Numbered from the stretch's first letter, positions 25,279 through 34,729 are shown. The stretch is DNA of 64,000 nucleotides from Brenneria nigrifluens DSM 30175 = ATCC 13028 (GCF_005484965.1 NZ_CP034036.1:4278001-4342000); one strand, 5' to 3'. The notes: generated by a model not told the origin, from the letters alone. A program made the numbers and translations.

Positions 25279-25974
25279 TTATGCCAACGGATCATTCTCA
25301 ACCAGCGCCATGACGTTTTCGTTTTCAGTCGGGCCGTCGGCTTTTTCCGCGCAAGCGAGCGCTTCCTGAGCGCGCTGCTCCGCTTGCAGCGGATTTGACT
25401 TACCGGTGAAGACACCGCCTTTCTCGATGGATAGTTCATCCGAGAAAATATCCCCCACCACTTTCCCCTGCGCCAATATGGTTACACTGCCGGCGTAAAT
25501 GCGGCCTTCAACCCGGCCGTTGATAATAATCTGTTGCGAGGTTAATTCACCTGTCACTTTACCGCTATGTTCCACCTTGATGGTATTATTACAGCACACG
25601 TCGCCTTCGATCTCGCCTTCCACGGTAATATCGCCGTCCGCCGCCAGTTTGCCTTCCATGCGCGCCCCTTGAGAAATAAAGGCGTCTTTCCTGACCCGCA
25701 CAGGGCTTACCGAATTAACCAGCTCAGTCGGGCTGTTTAATGCGCTACGCTCTTGTGGTTCTGCCGCAGATTTTTTGTTTTTATCAAATGAAAACATCGG
25801 GTGACTCCTGTTAACTTTATAAAAAAACGCCATCAGCGCGCCGGCGCCGAGCACAACGGCCAAAACCAGGCCATAGGTCTGAAGCGGGGAATCTTTGTGG
25901 ATATCCATAAGCCAGGCAATAACCGCCAGGGCCCATACAGCCCACAGACCCCAAAGCAGATTGTAATTACGCAC
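25279..25974 (-). CDS. Bactofilin (polymer-forming cytoskeletal protein) with two membrane segments
   Basis: 231 residues. Two hydrophobic segments (about residues 6-22 and 33-51) anchor it in the inner membrane, followed by a polar linker and a bactofilin beta-helix core (about 95-195) with the repeating pattern MEGKLAADGDITVEGEIEGDV ... GKVTGELTSQQIIINGRVEGRI ... GKVVGDIFSD. Bactofilins form filaments and act in cell shape or in positioning of envelope enzymes. The start is a GTG without a strong ribosome site and is uncertain. It ends 29 bases before cas3 on the same strand, so readthrough into cas3 is possible. Confidence 0.88.
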   Translation of the reverse strand: MRNYNLLWGLWAVWALAVIAWLMDIHKDSPLQTYGLVLAVVLGAGALMAFFYKVNRSHPMFSFDKNKKSAAEPQERSALNSPTELVNSVSPVRVRKDAFISQGARMEGKLAADGDITVEGEIEGDVCCNNTIKVEHSGKVTGELTSQQIIINGRVEGRIYAGSVTILAQGKVVGDIFSDELSIEKGGVFTGKSNPLQAEQRAQEALACAEKADGPTENENVMALVENDPLA

Positions 25975-26212
25975 CGTGGGAAATCCGAAAAGGGGCGGGG
26001 TGGCTCATTTCTTTCTCCTTATGCCATTAATCCTGCTCGCAACCGTAATAATCCGGCCGCGCTCTTTAGGTATCGGACGGGCTGTCGCTTTATTTAGTCT
26101 GTCGGGGCGCGGATTGGGATGAAGGCCGCATATATTTTTTCAACCTGCCGAATGAGGTAAAAGTGCCTTTTTTAATGGCGCGCAATATCATTCCAATGAA
26201 TGACATTGCGTA

Positions 26213-26224
26213 GCTAAACCGATT
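26213..26224. promoter_or_regulatory. Candidate ScrR operator upstream of scrK
   Basis: GCTAAACCGATT, the exact reverse complement of AATCGGTTTAGC found upstream of scrY. It lies about 50 bases before the scrK start. Confidence 0.6.
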
Positions 26225-26271
26225 CTTCTATGTTAGCAAACAGTCTTAATATCCCTGACAAGAGTAATTTT

Positions 26272-27207
26272 ATGGCACATAAAATTTGGGTGATGGGCGA
26301 TGCGGTGGTCGATCTCATCCCGGAAGACTCAGAGCGTTATCTCAAATGTCCTGGAGGAGCGCCCGCCAATGTCGCCGTCGGCATCGCCAGGCTGGGAGGC
26401 CGCAGCGCCTTTATCGGCCGCGTAGGCGACGACGTCTTCGGTCATTTTCTGCGGGACGTGCTGGATCGGGAACAGGTCGATACGCATTACATGGTGCGGG
26501 ACGCCGCTCATCGGACCTCCACCGTGGTTGTCAGCCTGGATCCTTCCGGCGAACGTTCATTCACGTTTATGGTGCGCCCCAGCGCCGATCTGTTTATACA
26601 ACCGGGCGATCTGCCCCGGTTCAAAGAGGGTGAATGGCTGCATCTGTGTTCGATAGCCTTGTCGCAGGAGCCTTCACGCGGCACGGCCCTTGAGGCGATG
26701 CGGCAAATAAAAGCCGTAAACGGGTGGGTCAGTTTCGATCCCAATATTCGCGAGGATTTGTGGTCCGACGAACAGGAATTGAGAGATTGTCTGGAGCAGG
26801 CGCTGTCACTGGCGGATGTGGTAAAACTATCGCGGGACGAACTGGCCTTTCTTAGCGGCATCGACAATGTCGAACCAGGTATCGACTGGCTTATCAGGCG
26901 ATATCCGACCAAACTGCTGTTGGTTACGCTAGGCAGTGAGGGCGTATGGCTGCATGACCGCCGACAGCCGCGCCATTTTACCGCGCCTTACGTAACGCCG
27001 GTCGATACCACCGGCGCGGGCGACGCTTTTGTCGCCGGGTTACTGCGCGGTTTAGCCGAATACGACGACTTCCCGCAAGCACCGTCATGGGAAAAAGTGA
27101 TCGAACAGGCCCAACTGTGCGGCGCGCTCGCCACAACCGCTAAAGGCGCCATGACCGCCCTGCCTTACGCCCAACAGATCCACTCAACTTCACTAACCGG
27201 ACGCTGA
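26272..27207 (+). CDS. scrK: Fructokinase of the sucrose operon
   Basis: A 311-residue PfkB/ribokinase-family sugar kinase that phosphorylates the fructose released by ScrB. Family signatures are GGAPANVAVGIARLGG near residue 27-42 and DTTGAGDAFVAGLLRG near 243-258, with the catalytic Asp in GAGD. The start at 26272 aligns MAHKIWVMGDAVVDL with ScrK proteins; an upstream ATG at 26230 would add 14 unconserved residues. Its own ScrR operator lies upstream, and scrYAB follow 190 bases later with a second operator, the arrangement known for pUR400 and Klebsiella scr. Confidence 0.95.
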   Translation: MAHKIWVMGDAVVDLIPEDSERYLKCPGGAPANVAVGIARLGGRSAFIGRVGDDVFGHFLRDVLDREQVDTHYMVRDAAHRTSTVVVSLDPSGERSFTFMVRPSADLFIQPGDLPRFKEGEWLHLCSIALSQEPSRGTALEAMRQIKAVNGWVSFDPNIREDLWSDEQELRDCLEQALSLADVVKLSRDELAFLSGIDNVEPGIDWLIRRYPTKLLLVTLGSEGVWLHDRRQPRHFTAPYVTPVDTTGAGDAFVAGLLRGLAEYDDFPQAPSWEKVIEQAQLCGALATTAKGAMTALPYAQQIHSTSLTGR

Positions 27208-27263
27208 TCGCGCTGTCGCCGCAGGTTGATGCGGATAATTTGTCGTTAGGATCACAGTTACAG

Positions 27264-27303
27264 AATCGGGTTAGTAAAACCCCTTGCCAACCCGATTGCC
27301 CGC
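27264..27303 (+). terminator. Weak terminator between scrK and scrY
   Basis: AATCGGGTT (27264-27272) pairs with AACCCGATT (27289-27297); only a loose T-rich stretch follows. Confidence 0.4.
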
Positions 27304-27323
27304 CTTTATTTTCTCTTCTGAAA

Positions 27324-27358
27324 AATCGGTTTAGCATTTTAGCAAAAACGGATTTTTA
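27324..27358. promoter_or_regulatory. Candidate ScrR operator upstream of scrY
   Basis: AATCGGTTTAGC at 27324-27335 followed by TTTTAGCAAAAACG, which repeats the TTAGCA core. The first 12 bases equal the inverted scrK element. Confidence 0.6.
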
Positions 27359-27397
27359 GCCAATAAAAGTGCCCCAAGAACAAGAAGAGAACAAAAA

Positions 27398-28960
27398 ATG
27401 AAACCAACCCGACTCGCTATAACAATAGGATTATTACTCTCAGCCCCCCTCTATGCTTCCGCCGCCAGTTCCGACAGCATCGAAGCCCGTCTGAATGCGC
27501 TGGAACAGCGGCTGCAACAGGCCGAAGCCAGAGCCTCGGCCGCCGAGGCGCGGGCTGAGGCGGCGGAAACACAAACACGGCAACTCGCAACCCGAACCGC
27601 ACAAACCGAACAAAAAACCCAACAGGTTGAACAGCGCACCACCGATTTGGCCAACAAAAAATCGTCCGCGGATGGTTTCGAATTTCATGCCTATGCCCGT
27701 TCAGGCCTCTCCATCAATGATTCCAGCACCAGTTCCAAAACCGATATCGGGCCGGGTATGACCCCCGCCGGTCAAACCGGCGGGCATGTCGGCCGACTGG
27801 GCAATGAGGACGACACCTACCTCGAACTGAAACTGGAGCACAAACAAAAACTGGATAACGGCGCCACCACCCGTTTCAAGGTGATGATGGCCGACGGCCA
27901 GCGCACCTATAACGACTGGACCGCGGATAGCAGCGATCTCAACGTGCGCGAGGCTTTTGTCGAGTTAGGCTCGCTGCCGACCTTCACCGGTATATGGCAA
28001 GACAGCACGCTGTGGGCGGGTAAACGCTTTGATCGCGATAACTTTGATATTCATGAGTTGGACATCGACGTGATCTTTATGGCCGGCACCGGCGGCGGGA
28101 TCTATGACGTGAAGTGGACGGACAGCTTCAAAAGCAACTTTTCCCTTTACGGCCGCAGCCTGGGTGAAATCACCGCGCTGGACAACGATATTAAAAACTA
28201 CGTCCTGACCGCCAATAACTATGTGGGTCCTTTCCAGTTTATGTTGAGCGGGTTAAAAGCGAAAAACAACGATGCGCGCGAAAACACGGCAAGCAACAGT
28301 GCCAATGCCGTCACCAATACCAATGCCGGCGATAAAGGCTATCATGCTATGGCCGCCTGGCATGGCGACAGCTTCTATGGGCTGCGTGAAGGTAGCTCGA
28401 AGGTGGCGATTCTCTACGGTCACGGTTTAGGCGCGGAAGTCAAGAATGTCGGTTCGGACGGTAACCTGAGCAATGAGGCTGATACCTGGCGTCTGGCTGT
28501 TTACGGCGCCACGCCATTGAGTAAAAACTGGACGTTCGCCCCTTCTATTCTTGCTCAGGCCAGTCAGGATCGCTACGTCGAGGGCGACAGCTATAAATGG
28601 ATAACCTTCAACACCCGTCTGGTTCAGGAAATCACCGAAAACTTTGCCCTGGCTTATGAAGCCAGCTACCAGTATATGGATCTCGACCCTCAAGGCTATA
28701 CGATAAGAGTCGATGGCAGCGACAGAAGATTCAATCAGGTCAGCGGCGGCTTCTATAAGCTGACCTTCGCGCCCACCTTCAAAGTGGGTGATATCGCCAA
28801 TATTTTCAGCCGCCCGGAACTGCGTGTATTCGCCAGCTACATGGACTGGGACAAACGTCTGGATAACTACACCAGCGATAACTCCGACACCTTTGGCACC
28901 ACCGGCTTTAAAGCGGGCGGCGAGTGGAACTTTGGCGTTCAGATGGAAACCTGGTTCTGA
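27398..28960 (+). CDS. scrY: Sucrose porin
   Basis: A 520-residue outer-membrane LamB-type maltoporin-family channel for sucrose entry. Signal peptide MKPTRLAITIGLLLSAPLYASAA (cleavage after ASA), then a periplasmic coiled coil of about residues 28-90 (repeated ARL/EQR/QQAEAR/AAEARAEAAE heptads) that is characteristic of ScrY and absent from LamB, then the 18-strand barrel ending with an aromatic Phe (TWF). Length agrees with known ScrY (about 505). AGAAGAGA precedes the ATG. It is the first gene of scrYAB. Confidence 0.95.
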   Translation: MKPTRLAITIGLLLSAPLYASAASSDSIEARLNALEQRLQQAEARASAAEARAEAAETQTRQLATRTAQTEQKTQQVEQRTTDLANKKSSADGFEFHAYARSGLSINDSSTSSKTDIGPGMTPAGQTGGHVGRLGNEDDTYLELKLEHKQKLDNGATTRFKVMMADGQRTYNDWTADSSDLNVREAFVELGSLPTFTGIWQDSTLWAGKRFDRDNFDIHELDIDVIFMAGTGGGIYDVKWTDSFKSNFSLYGRSLGEITALDNDIKNYVLTANNYVGPFQFMLSGLKAKNNDARENTASNSANAVTNTNAGDKGYHAMAAWHGDSFYGLREGSSKVAILYGHGLGAEVKNVGSDGNLSNEADTWRLAVYGATPLSKNWTFAPSILAQASQDRYVEGDSYKWITFNTRLVQEITENFALAYEASYQYMDLDPQGYTIRVDGSDRRFNQVSGGFYKLTFAPTFKVGDIANIFSRPELRVFASYMDWDKRLDNYTSDNSDTFGTTGFKAGGEWNFGVQMETWF

Positions 28961-29047
28961 TAGCCGGATAGCATCATCGCGCCGGTTACCTAAACCGGTG
29001 ACCGGCGCTGAGGATACCGCGTATCCCAATAATAAATGAGGAATAAA

Positions 29048-30418
29048 ATGGATATTAACGCCACAGCGACAGCACTTATCCCCCTGTTGGGCGGAAAAGA
29101 AAATATCGCCAGCGCCGCCCACTGCGCTACCCGTTTGCGTCTGGTGCTTAACGACGATAGTCTGGCCGACAAAAAAGCGATTGAGAATGTCGAAGGGGTC
29201 AAAGGCTGCTTTCATAACGCCGGGCAAATTCAGATAATTTTCGGCACCGGCCTGGTAAATAAAGTCTATGCCGAATTTATCAAAGCCGCGGGTATCAGTG
29301 AATCCAGCAAGTCCGAGGCCGCCTCTCTAGCCGCCCAAAAATTGAACCCGCTGCAACGTCTGGCGCGTCTGCTGTCAAACATTTTTGTGCCCATTATTCC
29401 GGCGATCGTGGCATCCGGCCTGCTGATGGGGCTGCTCGGGTTGATTAAAACCTATGGCTGGGCCGATGCCGGCAGCGCGATTTTCATTATGCTGGATATG
29501 TTCAGTTCCGCCGCCTTTATCATCCTGCCCATTCTTATCGGCTTCACCGCGGCGCGGGAATTTGGCGGCAACCCCTATCTCGGCGCCACGCTGGGCGGCA
29601 TCCTCACCCACCCCGCCCTCACCAACGCCTGGGGGGTCGCCGGCGGTTTCCAGACCATGAGCCTGTTCGGTCTGGATATCGCTATGGTGGGTTATCAGGG
29701 CACGGTATTTCCGGTGCTGCTGGCCGTATGGTTTATGAGCATGGTGGAAAAGCGCCTGCGTAAAGTGGTGCCCGATGCGCTGGATATCATCATTACCCCA
29801 TTTCTGACCGTGGTCATTTCCGGCTTTATCGCCTTGTTGATCATCGGCCCGGCGGGCCGTATGCTGGGCGACGCTATTTCCTTCGTCCTGAGCACCCTGA
29901 TCACCCACGCCGGCTGGCTGGCCGGGCTGCTGTTCGGCGGGCTTTACTCCGCCATTGTCATCACCGGCGTGCATCACAGTTTCCACGCCATTGAAGCCGG
30001 TTTGCTGGGCAATCCCAACATCGGCGTGAACTTCCTGCTGCCGATTTGGGCGATGGCCAACGTGGCGCAAGGCGGCGCCTGTCTGGCGGTGTATTTCAAA
30101 ACCAAGGATGTGAAGATCAAGGCGATCGTTATCCCCTCCTCGTTTTCCGCACTGCTCGGCATCACCGAAGCGGCGATATTCGGTATCAACCTGCGCTTTG
30201 TAAAACCGTTTCTGGCCGCGCTGGCCGGCGGCGCGCTGGGCGGCGCCTGGGTGGTCTTCAATCACGTCAGTATGACGGCGGTAGGATTGACGGGCTTTCC
30301 GGGATTGGCGATCGTCCAGGCTGGTTCTATGCTTAGCTATCTGATTGGTATGCTCATTGCCTTTGGCGCGGCGTTTATCATTTCATTCCTGCTGAAATAT
30401 AAAACGGATAACACATAA
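29048..30418 (+). CDS. scrA: Sucrose-specific PTS enzyme IIBC
   Basis: A 456-residue inner-membrane transporter that imports sucrose as sucrose-6-phosphate. The IIB domain (about 1-90) has the phosphorylated cysteine in SAAHCATRLRLVL (near residue 26), and the IIC domain begins near 110 with ten hydrophobic segments and the substrate-channel segment HSFHAIEAGLLGNPNIGVNFLLP. No IIA domain is present, so it would borrow IIA-glucose (Crr), as known ScrA does. GAGG at 29038-29041 selects the ATG at 29048. Confidence 0.96.
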   Translation: MDINATATALIPLLGGKENIASAAHCATRLRLVLNDDSLADKKAIENVEGVKGCFHNAGQIQIIFGTGLVNKVYAEFIKAAGISESSKSEAASLAAQKLNPLQRLARLLSNIFVPIIPAIVASGLLMGLLGLIKTYGWADAGSAIFIMLDMFSSAAFIILPILIGFTAAREFGGNPYLGATLGGILTHPALTNAWGVAGGFQTMSLFGLDIAMVGYQGTVFPVLLAVWFMSMVEKRLRKVVPDALDIIITPFLTVVISGFIALLIIGPAGRMLGDAISFVLSTLITHAGWLAGLLFGGLYSAIVITGVHHSFHAIEAGLLGNPNIGVNFLLPIWAMANVAQGGACLAVYFKTKDVKIKAIVIPSSFSALLGITEAAIFGINLRFVKPFLAALAGGALGGAWVVFNHVSMTAVGLTGFPGLAIVQAGSMLSYLIGMLIAFGAAFIISFLLKYKTDNT

Positions 30419-30420
30419 TT

Positions 30421-31827
30421 ATGGAAACCCACCTGTTAAAACGCATGGCGCACGCTCTGATGTCTAATCAGGCCCGCGTCGGCGACGATCCTCACCGTCC
30501 GCATTGGCACCTGTCGCCAAACGTCGGGCTACTCAACGACCCGAATGGCTTTATTCATCATAACGGGCGTTACCATCTGTTTTATCAGTGGAATCCTTTA
30601 GCCTGCGCCCACGGCGCAAAATTCTGGGGGCACTGGAGCTCGCCCGACCTGGTGAGCTGGCGACACGAACCCGTTGCGCTGGTGCCCAGCGAAAGCTATG
30701 AGACGCACGGCTGCTATTCCGGTTCCGCCGTGGTTGATAATGGCGCGATTACCCTGATTTACACCGGCAATGTGAAATACGCCGACGGCTCGCGCAGCGC
30801 ATTCCAGTGCCTGGCCAGGGAAAACGCCGACGGCGAGTATGACAAACTGGGTCCGGTACTGACGCTGCCCGAAGGCTATACCGGGCATGTACGCGACCCG
30901 AAAGTCTGGAAGCACGATGGCCGCTGGTACATGGTGCTGGGAGCGCAGGATAAGCAGCTCCAGGGTAAGGTGCTACTGTATCGCTCCGGCGATTTGCGCC
31001 GCTGGAATAAAATTTCCGAAATCGCCGGTTCGCGCCTTGGCGGACTGGGGGATTTCGGCTACATGTGGGAATGCCCGGATTTATTCAGGCTGAACGGACA
31101 GGATGTCTTAATCTGCTGCCCGCAGGGCGTACCCGCGCAAGAAGAGCGCTATCTGAACACCTTCCAGGCCGGTTACCTGGTCGGGACGCTGAATTATCAA
31201 AGCGGCGACTATCCGCACCATGGATTCAACGAACTGGATCTTGGCTTTGAGTTTTACGCGCCGCAAACAACATCAAGCGAGGACGGACGACGTTTGCTGT
31301 TTGGCTGGATGGCCATTCCCGATAAGGACGAGTTTTTTGCGCCGACGATCGCCCATGGCTGGATCCATACCATGACCTGCCCGCGGGAGCTGACGCTGCG
31401 TGAAGGTAAGCTCTATCAACAGCCGGTGCGCGAACTGCAACAGCTGCGAACGCAGCACTTTGCATGGCAAGGCGTCGCCGACTATGCGCCGCCGTTGCCG
31501 GTGAACAGCGCCGAAATCGCCTTGACCGTTAAGGGCGAATTCCAGCTCAACATCGCTTCCCTGATGGTGCTGTGCTGGAACGGCGAATGCCTGACCCTGA
31601 GCCGGCATAACCGCCGCACCGGCGAACCGGAACATCGCTACTGGCGCGGAGAATTGCACCAGCTACAGATATTGTGCGATCGCTCCAGTATCGAGATTTT
31701 TATCAATGAAGGCGCAGCCGTGATGTCCGCCAGCTATTTCCCCGACGGCGACGCCGCCATTACGTTCAGCGGACCGGGAAGATTGGCATTGCAGCACTGG
31801 CTGTTGGCGCCATCCGTGATAAAATGA
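30421..31827 (+). CDS. scrB: Sucrose-6-phosphate hydrolase (invertase)
   Basis: A 468-residue glycoside hydrolase family 32 enzyme that cuts sucrose-6-phosphate to glucose-6-phosphate and fructose. The three acidic catalytic motifs are intact: NDPNGF near residue 40 (nucleophile Asp), RDPKVW near 158 (transition-state Asp) and ECPDLF near 218 (acid/base Glu). A C-terminal beta-sandwich follows. It starts two bases after the scrA stop, so translation is coupled. Confidence 0.97.
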   Translation: METHLLKRMAHALMSNQARVGDDPHRPHWHLSPNVGLLNDPNGFIHHNGRYHLFYQWNPLACAHGAKFWGHWSSPDLVSWRHEPVALVPSESYETHGCYSGSAVVDNGAITLIYTGNVKYADGSRSAFQCLARENADGEYDKLGPVLTLPEGYTGHVRDPKVWKHDGRWYMVLGAQDKQLQGKVLLYRSGDLRRWNKISEIAGSRLGGLGDFGYMWECPDLFRLNGQDVLICCPQGVPAQEERYLNTFQAGYLVGTLNYQSGDYPHHGFNELDLGFEFYAPQTTSSEDGRRLLFGWMAIPDKDEFFAPTIAHGWIHTMTCPRELTLREGKLYQQPVRELQQLRTQHFAWQGVADYAPPLPVNSAEIALTVKGEFQLNIASLMVLCWNGECLTLSRHNRRTGEPEHRYWRGELHQLQILCDRSSIEIFINEGAAVMSASYFPDGDAAITFSGPGRLALQHWLLAPSVIK

Positions 31828-31861
31828 CGCCCCTTTTCTCTGACAGCGGACCGATCCCGCG

Positions 31862-32884
31862 GTGAAACAAACTAAACGCATAACAATCAGCGACATCGCA
31901 GCACTCGCGGGGGTATCGAAATCCACTGCGAGCCTGGTGCTGAACGGCCGCGGTAAAGAGTTCCGCGTTTCCGATGCCACCCGCGATCGCATTCTGGCCG
32001 TCGCCCGCGAGCAGCGCTATCAGCCCAGCATCCATGCCCGCTCCCTGCGTTCGTCGCGCAGCAATACGCTGGGGCTGGTGGTGCCGGAAATGACCAACTA
32101 TGGTTTTGCCGTTATCTCGCGCGACCTGGAAATGCTGTGCCGCGAAGCGGGGCTGCAGCTTCTTATCGCCTGTACGGACGAGAACGCCAGTCAGGAGATG
32201 ATGGCCGTCAACAGCCTGATACAGCGCCAGGTGGACGGGCTGATCGTCGCATCCAGTATGCTCAGCGATGCCGAATACCAGAAAATCAATCAGCAACTGC
32301 CCGTTATTCAGTTTGACCGGGTGATTGGCGAGTCCGACCTGCCGCTGGTGATCACCGAGTCGATAGAGTCGACCGCGACGCTGGTCGAGCGCATCGCCCG
32401 CCAGCACGGCGACGAGTTCTATTTTATTGGCGGTCAATCGCGCATTTCTCCTACCCGAGACCGTCTGGCCGGCTTTCAGTTGGGATTACAACGCGCGGGT
32501 ATCGAGTGTCGGCCTGAATGGATTATTCACGGCAATTATCATCCCAGCTCAGGTTATGAAATGTTCGCCCAGCTCTGCGCCGAGCTGGGCCGGCCGCCCA
32601 AAGCGCTGTTTACCGCCGCCTGCGGCCTGTTGGAAGGGGTGTTGCGTTACCTGAACCAGCATAACCTGATGGAGAGCGATATCCGGCTGTGCAGCTTTGA
32701 CGATCACTATCTGTTCGACTGCCTGCCGTTGAAAATCGACACCATTGCCCAGGACAGTGAAAGTCTGGCGGGAAACAGCTTTGAGATGATTACCACGTTG
32801 ATCGAAGAACGCGCGCTGACGCAGGCTAAGCGCTATATTCCGCCAATGCATATCCACTGGCGGCACCCTGACTCACGTCAGTGA
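31862..32884 (+). CDS. scrR: LacI-family sucrose operon repressor
   Basis: A 340-residue repressor starting at GTG 31862 (KQTKRITISDIAALAGVSKSTASLVLNGRG). The helix-turn-helix occupies residues 8-30, followed by the hinge (HARSLRSSRSNTLGL) and a periplasmic-binding-like inducer domain that in this family responds to fructose or fructose-1-phosphate. Highly similar to Klebsiella/pUR400 ScrR. It follows scrB by 34 bases and should bind the two matching elements before scrK and scrY. Confidence 0.95.
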   Translation: MKQTKRITISDIAALAGVSKSTASLVLNGRGKEFRVSDATRDRILAVAREQRYQPSIHARSLRSSRSNTLGLVVPEMTNYGFAVISRDLEMLCREAGLQLLIACTDENASQEMMAVNSLIQRQVDGLIVASSMLSDAEYQKINQQLPVIQFDRVIGESDLPLVITESIESTATLVERIARQHGDEFYFIGGQSRISPTRDRLAGFQLGLQRAGIECRPEWIIHGNYHPSSGYEMFAQLCAELGRPPKALFTAACGLLEGVLRYLNQHNLMESDIRLCSFDDHYLFDCLPLKIDTIAQDSESLAGNSFEMITTLIEERALTQAKRYIPPMHIHWRHPDSRQ

Positions 32885-32890
32885 GTCAGG
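32867..32890. terminator. Hairpin between convergent scrR and exbD
   Basis: CCTGACTCAC (32867-32876), loop GTCA, GTGAGTCAGG (32881-32890): a perfect 10-bp stem overlapping the scrR stop, with no long T-tract. Probably shared by both convergent units. Confidence 0.5.
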
Positions 32891-32906
32891 AAAACGCGCA
32901 TGATGA

Positions 32907-33329
32907 CTATTTAGCCGCCGACTCCGCGCCCACCAGCCCCACCTTGAGATATCCGGCTTTGCGTAGCGCATCCATCACTCTCATCATGGTTTCATAATCC
33001 ACGCTTTTATCCGCCTGAAAGAAGATGGTGGTTTCTTTATTGCCGCTGGTGGTGGCGTCCAGCGCCTGCGCCAGCGACTCTTCGCTTACCACGTCATCGC
33101 CAACATATAATTGCTTATCGGCTTTCACCGTCAGGTAGACCGGCTTTTCAGGGCGCGGCTGCGGCGCGGCGGACGAAGCGGGCAAATCAACGCGAACGTC
33201 CACCGTCGCCAGCGGCGCGGCCACCATAAAGATAATCAGCAGAACCAGCATGACATCGATAAACGGCGTCACGTTGATATCGTGCATTTCGCCGTTTTCG
33301 CTCACATCATCGTTTAAATGCATGGCCAT
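32907..33329 (-). CDS. exbD: ExbD, TonB energy-transduction protein
   Basis: A 140-residue inner-membrane protein with a short cytoplasmic tail, one membrane helix (ITPFIDVMLVLLIIFMVAAPL type, with the essential Asp in PFIDVMLVLL near residue 25) and a periplasmic domain. With ExbB it uses the proton gradient to drive TonB. Start ATG 33329 lies three bases after the exbB stop region, in one operon. Confidence 0.95.
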   Translation of the reverse strand: MAMHLNDDVSENGEMHDINVTPFIDVMLVLLIIFMVAAPLATVDVRVDLPASSAAPQPRPEKPVYLTVKADKQLYVGDDVVSEESLAQALDATTSGNKETTIFFQADKSVDYETMMRVMDALRKAGYLKVGLVGAESAAK

Positions 33330-33332
33330 GAC

Positions 33333-34400
33333 TTATCCCGCCCGCAGTTTTTGCGCCGATGAAGAGGCCCGGTTGTCGTTGCTGGCCGCCACATCAAGGT
33401 CACGACTTAACAGCAGCAGCACCTGGGCGGCGACATCGCCCACCAGCGCTTTATATCCCGTAATCCAGCGGGCAAAGATGTTATAAATAACCACCGCCGG
33501 GATAGCGGCGACCAGGCCGATAGCCGTCGCCAGCAACGCCTCGGCGATGCCCGGCGCGACGACTGCCAGATTGGTGGTTTGCGTTTGCGCGATGCCGATA
33601 AAGCTGTTCATGATGCCCCATACGGTGCCGAACAACCCGATAAACGGCGCCACCGCGCCGACCGTCGCCAGATAACCATTACCGCGCCCCATATGGCGGC
33701 CGGTGGCGGCAACGCGGCGTTCCAGGCGAAAAGCCGTACGCTCTTTAATCCCGTTGTTATCGTCGGAACGTTCGGACAGCTCCAGTTCATTCAGCGCATC
33801 CGTCAGCAATTGCTTCGCCACGCCCCCGTTCTTGAACGCCTCCGCCGCATCTACGGCATCCCCCAGCGTTTTGGCCTGTTCCAGCGCCAGATATTCACGA
33901 CGGGCGCGACGCTTGGCGCCCGCCAGCTCCACGCTTTTACTGAAGAAGATCGCCCAGGTAATGACCGAAGCCAGCAGCAGGCCGACCATCACCGTTTTCA
34001 CCACCAGGTCGGCATGCTGATACATGCCCCAAACGGACAAGTCCGTGGTCATCAGGTTATTGGTACCCGGCGCGGCGCTAGGCGGCAAGGCGAGAGATGA
34101 AGCGGGATCCTGCGTTGCAGGGGTTGCAGGGGTTGCAGGCGCAGCCGGTTCAACTTGCGTGGCGGGCGCTTCCTGCGTTGCGGGCGCTTCCTGCGTTGCG
34201 GGAGCGGACGATGTTGCGGCATCGCCGGCATTTCCATCTGACAATGGGGTTGTAGCAGGCGCCGCAAACGTATGCCCGCCGAGCCCCGCAGTCAACAGCA
34301 GGGCAACCAGCACGCTGCGGAAAAGTGCGCTGAACGCGCAACGTTTTTTTTGCCAGGCTGATGATACCTGTTGGGTAATGCTACTGACAGCCGTATTCAC
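33333..34400 (-). CDS. exbB: ExbB with long Ala/Pro-rich N-terminal extension
   Basis: A 355-residue proton channel subunit, longer than E. coli ExbB (244). Residues 1-48 look like a signal sequence (ALFRSVLVALLLTAGLGGHTFAA). Residues 50-115 are a low-complexity linker with the repeat APATQE/APATPATPATQ, and the conserved ExbB core with three membrane segments follows (VKTVMVGLLLASVITWAIFF; NGYLATVGAVAPFIGLFGTVWGIMNSFIGI; GIAEALLATAIGLVAAIPAVVIYN). Extended ExbB of this kind occurs in Pectobacteriaceae and some other proteobacteria. A Fur box lies upstream. Confidence 0.94.
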   Translation of the reverse strand: MNTAVSSITQQVSSAWQKKRCAFSALFRSVLVALLLTAGLGGHTFAAPATTPLSDGNAGDAATSSAPATQEAPATQEAPATQVEPAAPATPATPATQDPASSLALPPSAAPGTNNLMTTDLSVWGMYQHADLVVKTVMVGLLLASVITWAIFFSKSVELAGAKRRARREYLALEQAKTLGDAVDAAEAFKNGGVAKQLLTDALNELELSERSDDNNGIKERTAFRLERRVAATGRHMGRGNGYLATVGAVAPFIGLFGTVWGIMNSFIGIAQTQTTNLAVVAPGIAEALLATAIGLVAAIPAVVIYNIFARWITGYKALVGDVAAQVLLLLSRDLDVAASNDNRASSSAQKLRAG

Positions 34401-34476
34401 GCTGTGCCTCCACCATTAATCCATCACTAATGACACAAGAAATCAGCCTGAAATAATATCAAACCCTGAGCGAATT

Positions 34477-34495
34477 GATAGTCGTTCTCATTATT
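34477..34495 (-). promoter_or_regulatory. Fur box before exbBD
   Basis: On the minus strand AATAATGAGAACGACTATC, close to the Fur consensus GATAATGATAATCATTATC with the GAGAAYG core common at exbB promoters. It lies about 80 bases upstream of exbB, so iron repression is expected. The rest of 34401-34729 is AT-rich with no gene. Confidence 0.7.
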
Positions 34496-34667
34496 ATTTA
34501 TGCTTGTGGAACTATTTTTTTTACGCCATTACATGATTGAATTAAGCATTTGCATTACTGGTAATCGCATAAAAGATAAATAATAACAAATAGCCGGAGA
34601 GCCTGGCGGCCATGGAGAGAAGCCGCTGCGCGCATGGCGGTTAGCGGCCCTAAATCTGTCAGCGCCC

Positions 34668-34697
34668 AAACGCCCGATGCGTAACATCGGGCGTTTT
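34668..34697. terminator. Terminator after valS
   Basis: AAACGCCCGATG (34668-34679) pairs with CATCGGGCGTTT (34685-34696) around CGTAA, giving a long stem with A/T flanks on both strands, between the exbB promoter region and the valS stop. Confidence 0.7.
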
Positions 34698-34729
34698 GAC
34701 CGACTGCGGTGAAGAAAATCCTCTACGCA

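Noticed and set aside
34024..34419. 131-codon plus-strand frame opposite the exbB linker
   Set aside because: Ala/Gly/Val repeats are the mirror of the APAT-rich linker of exbB.
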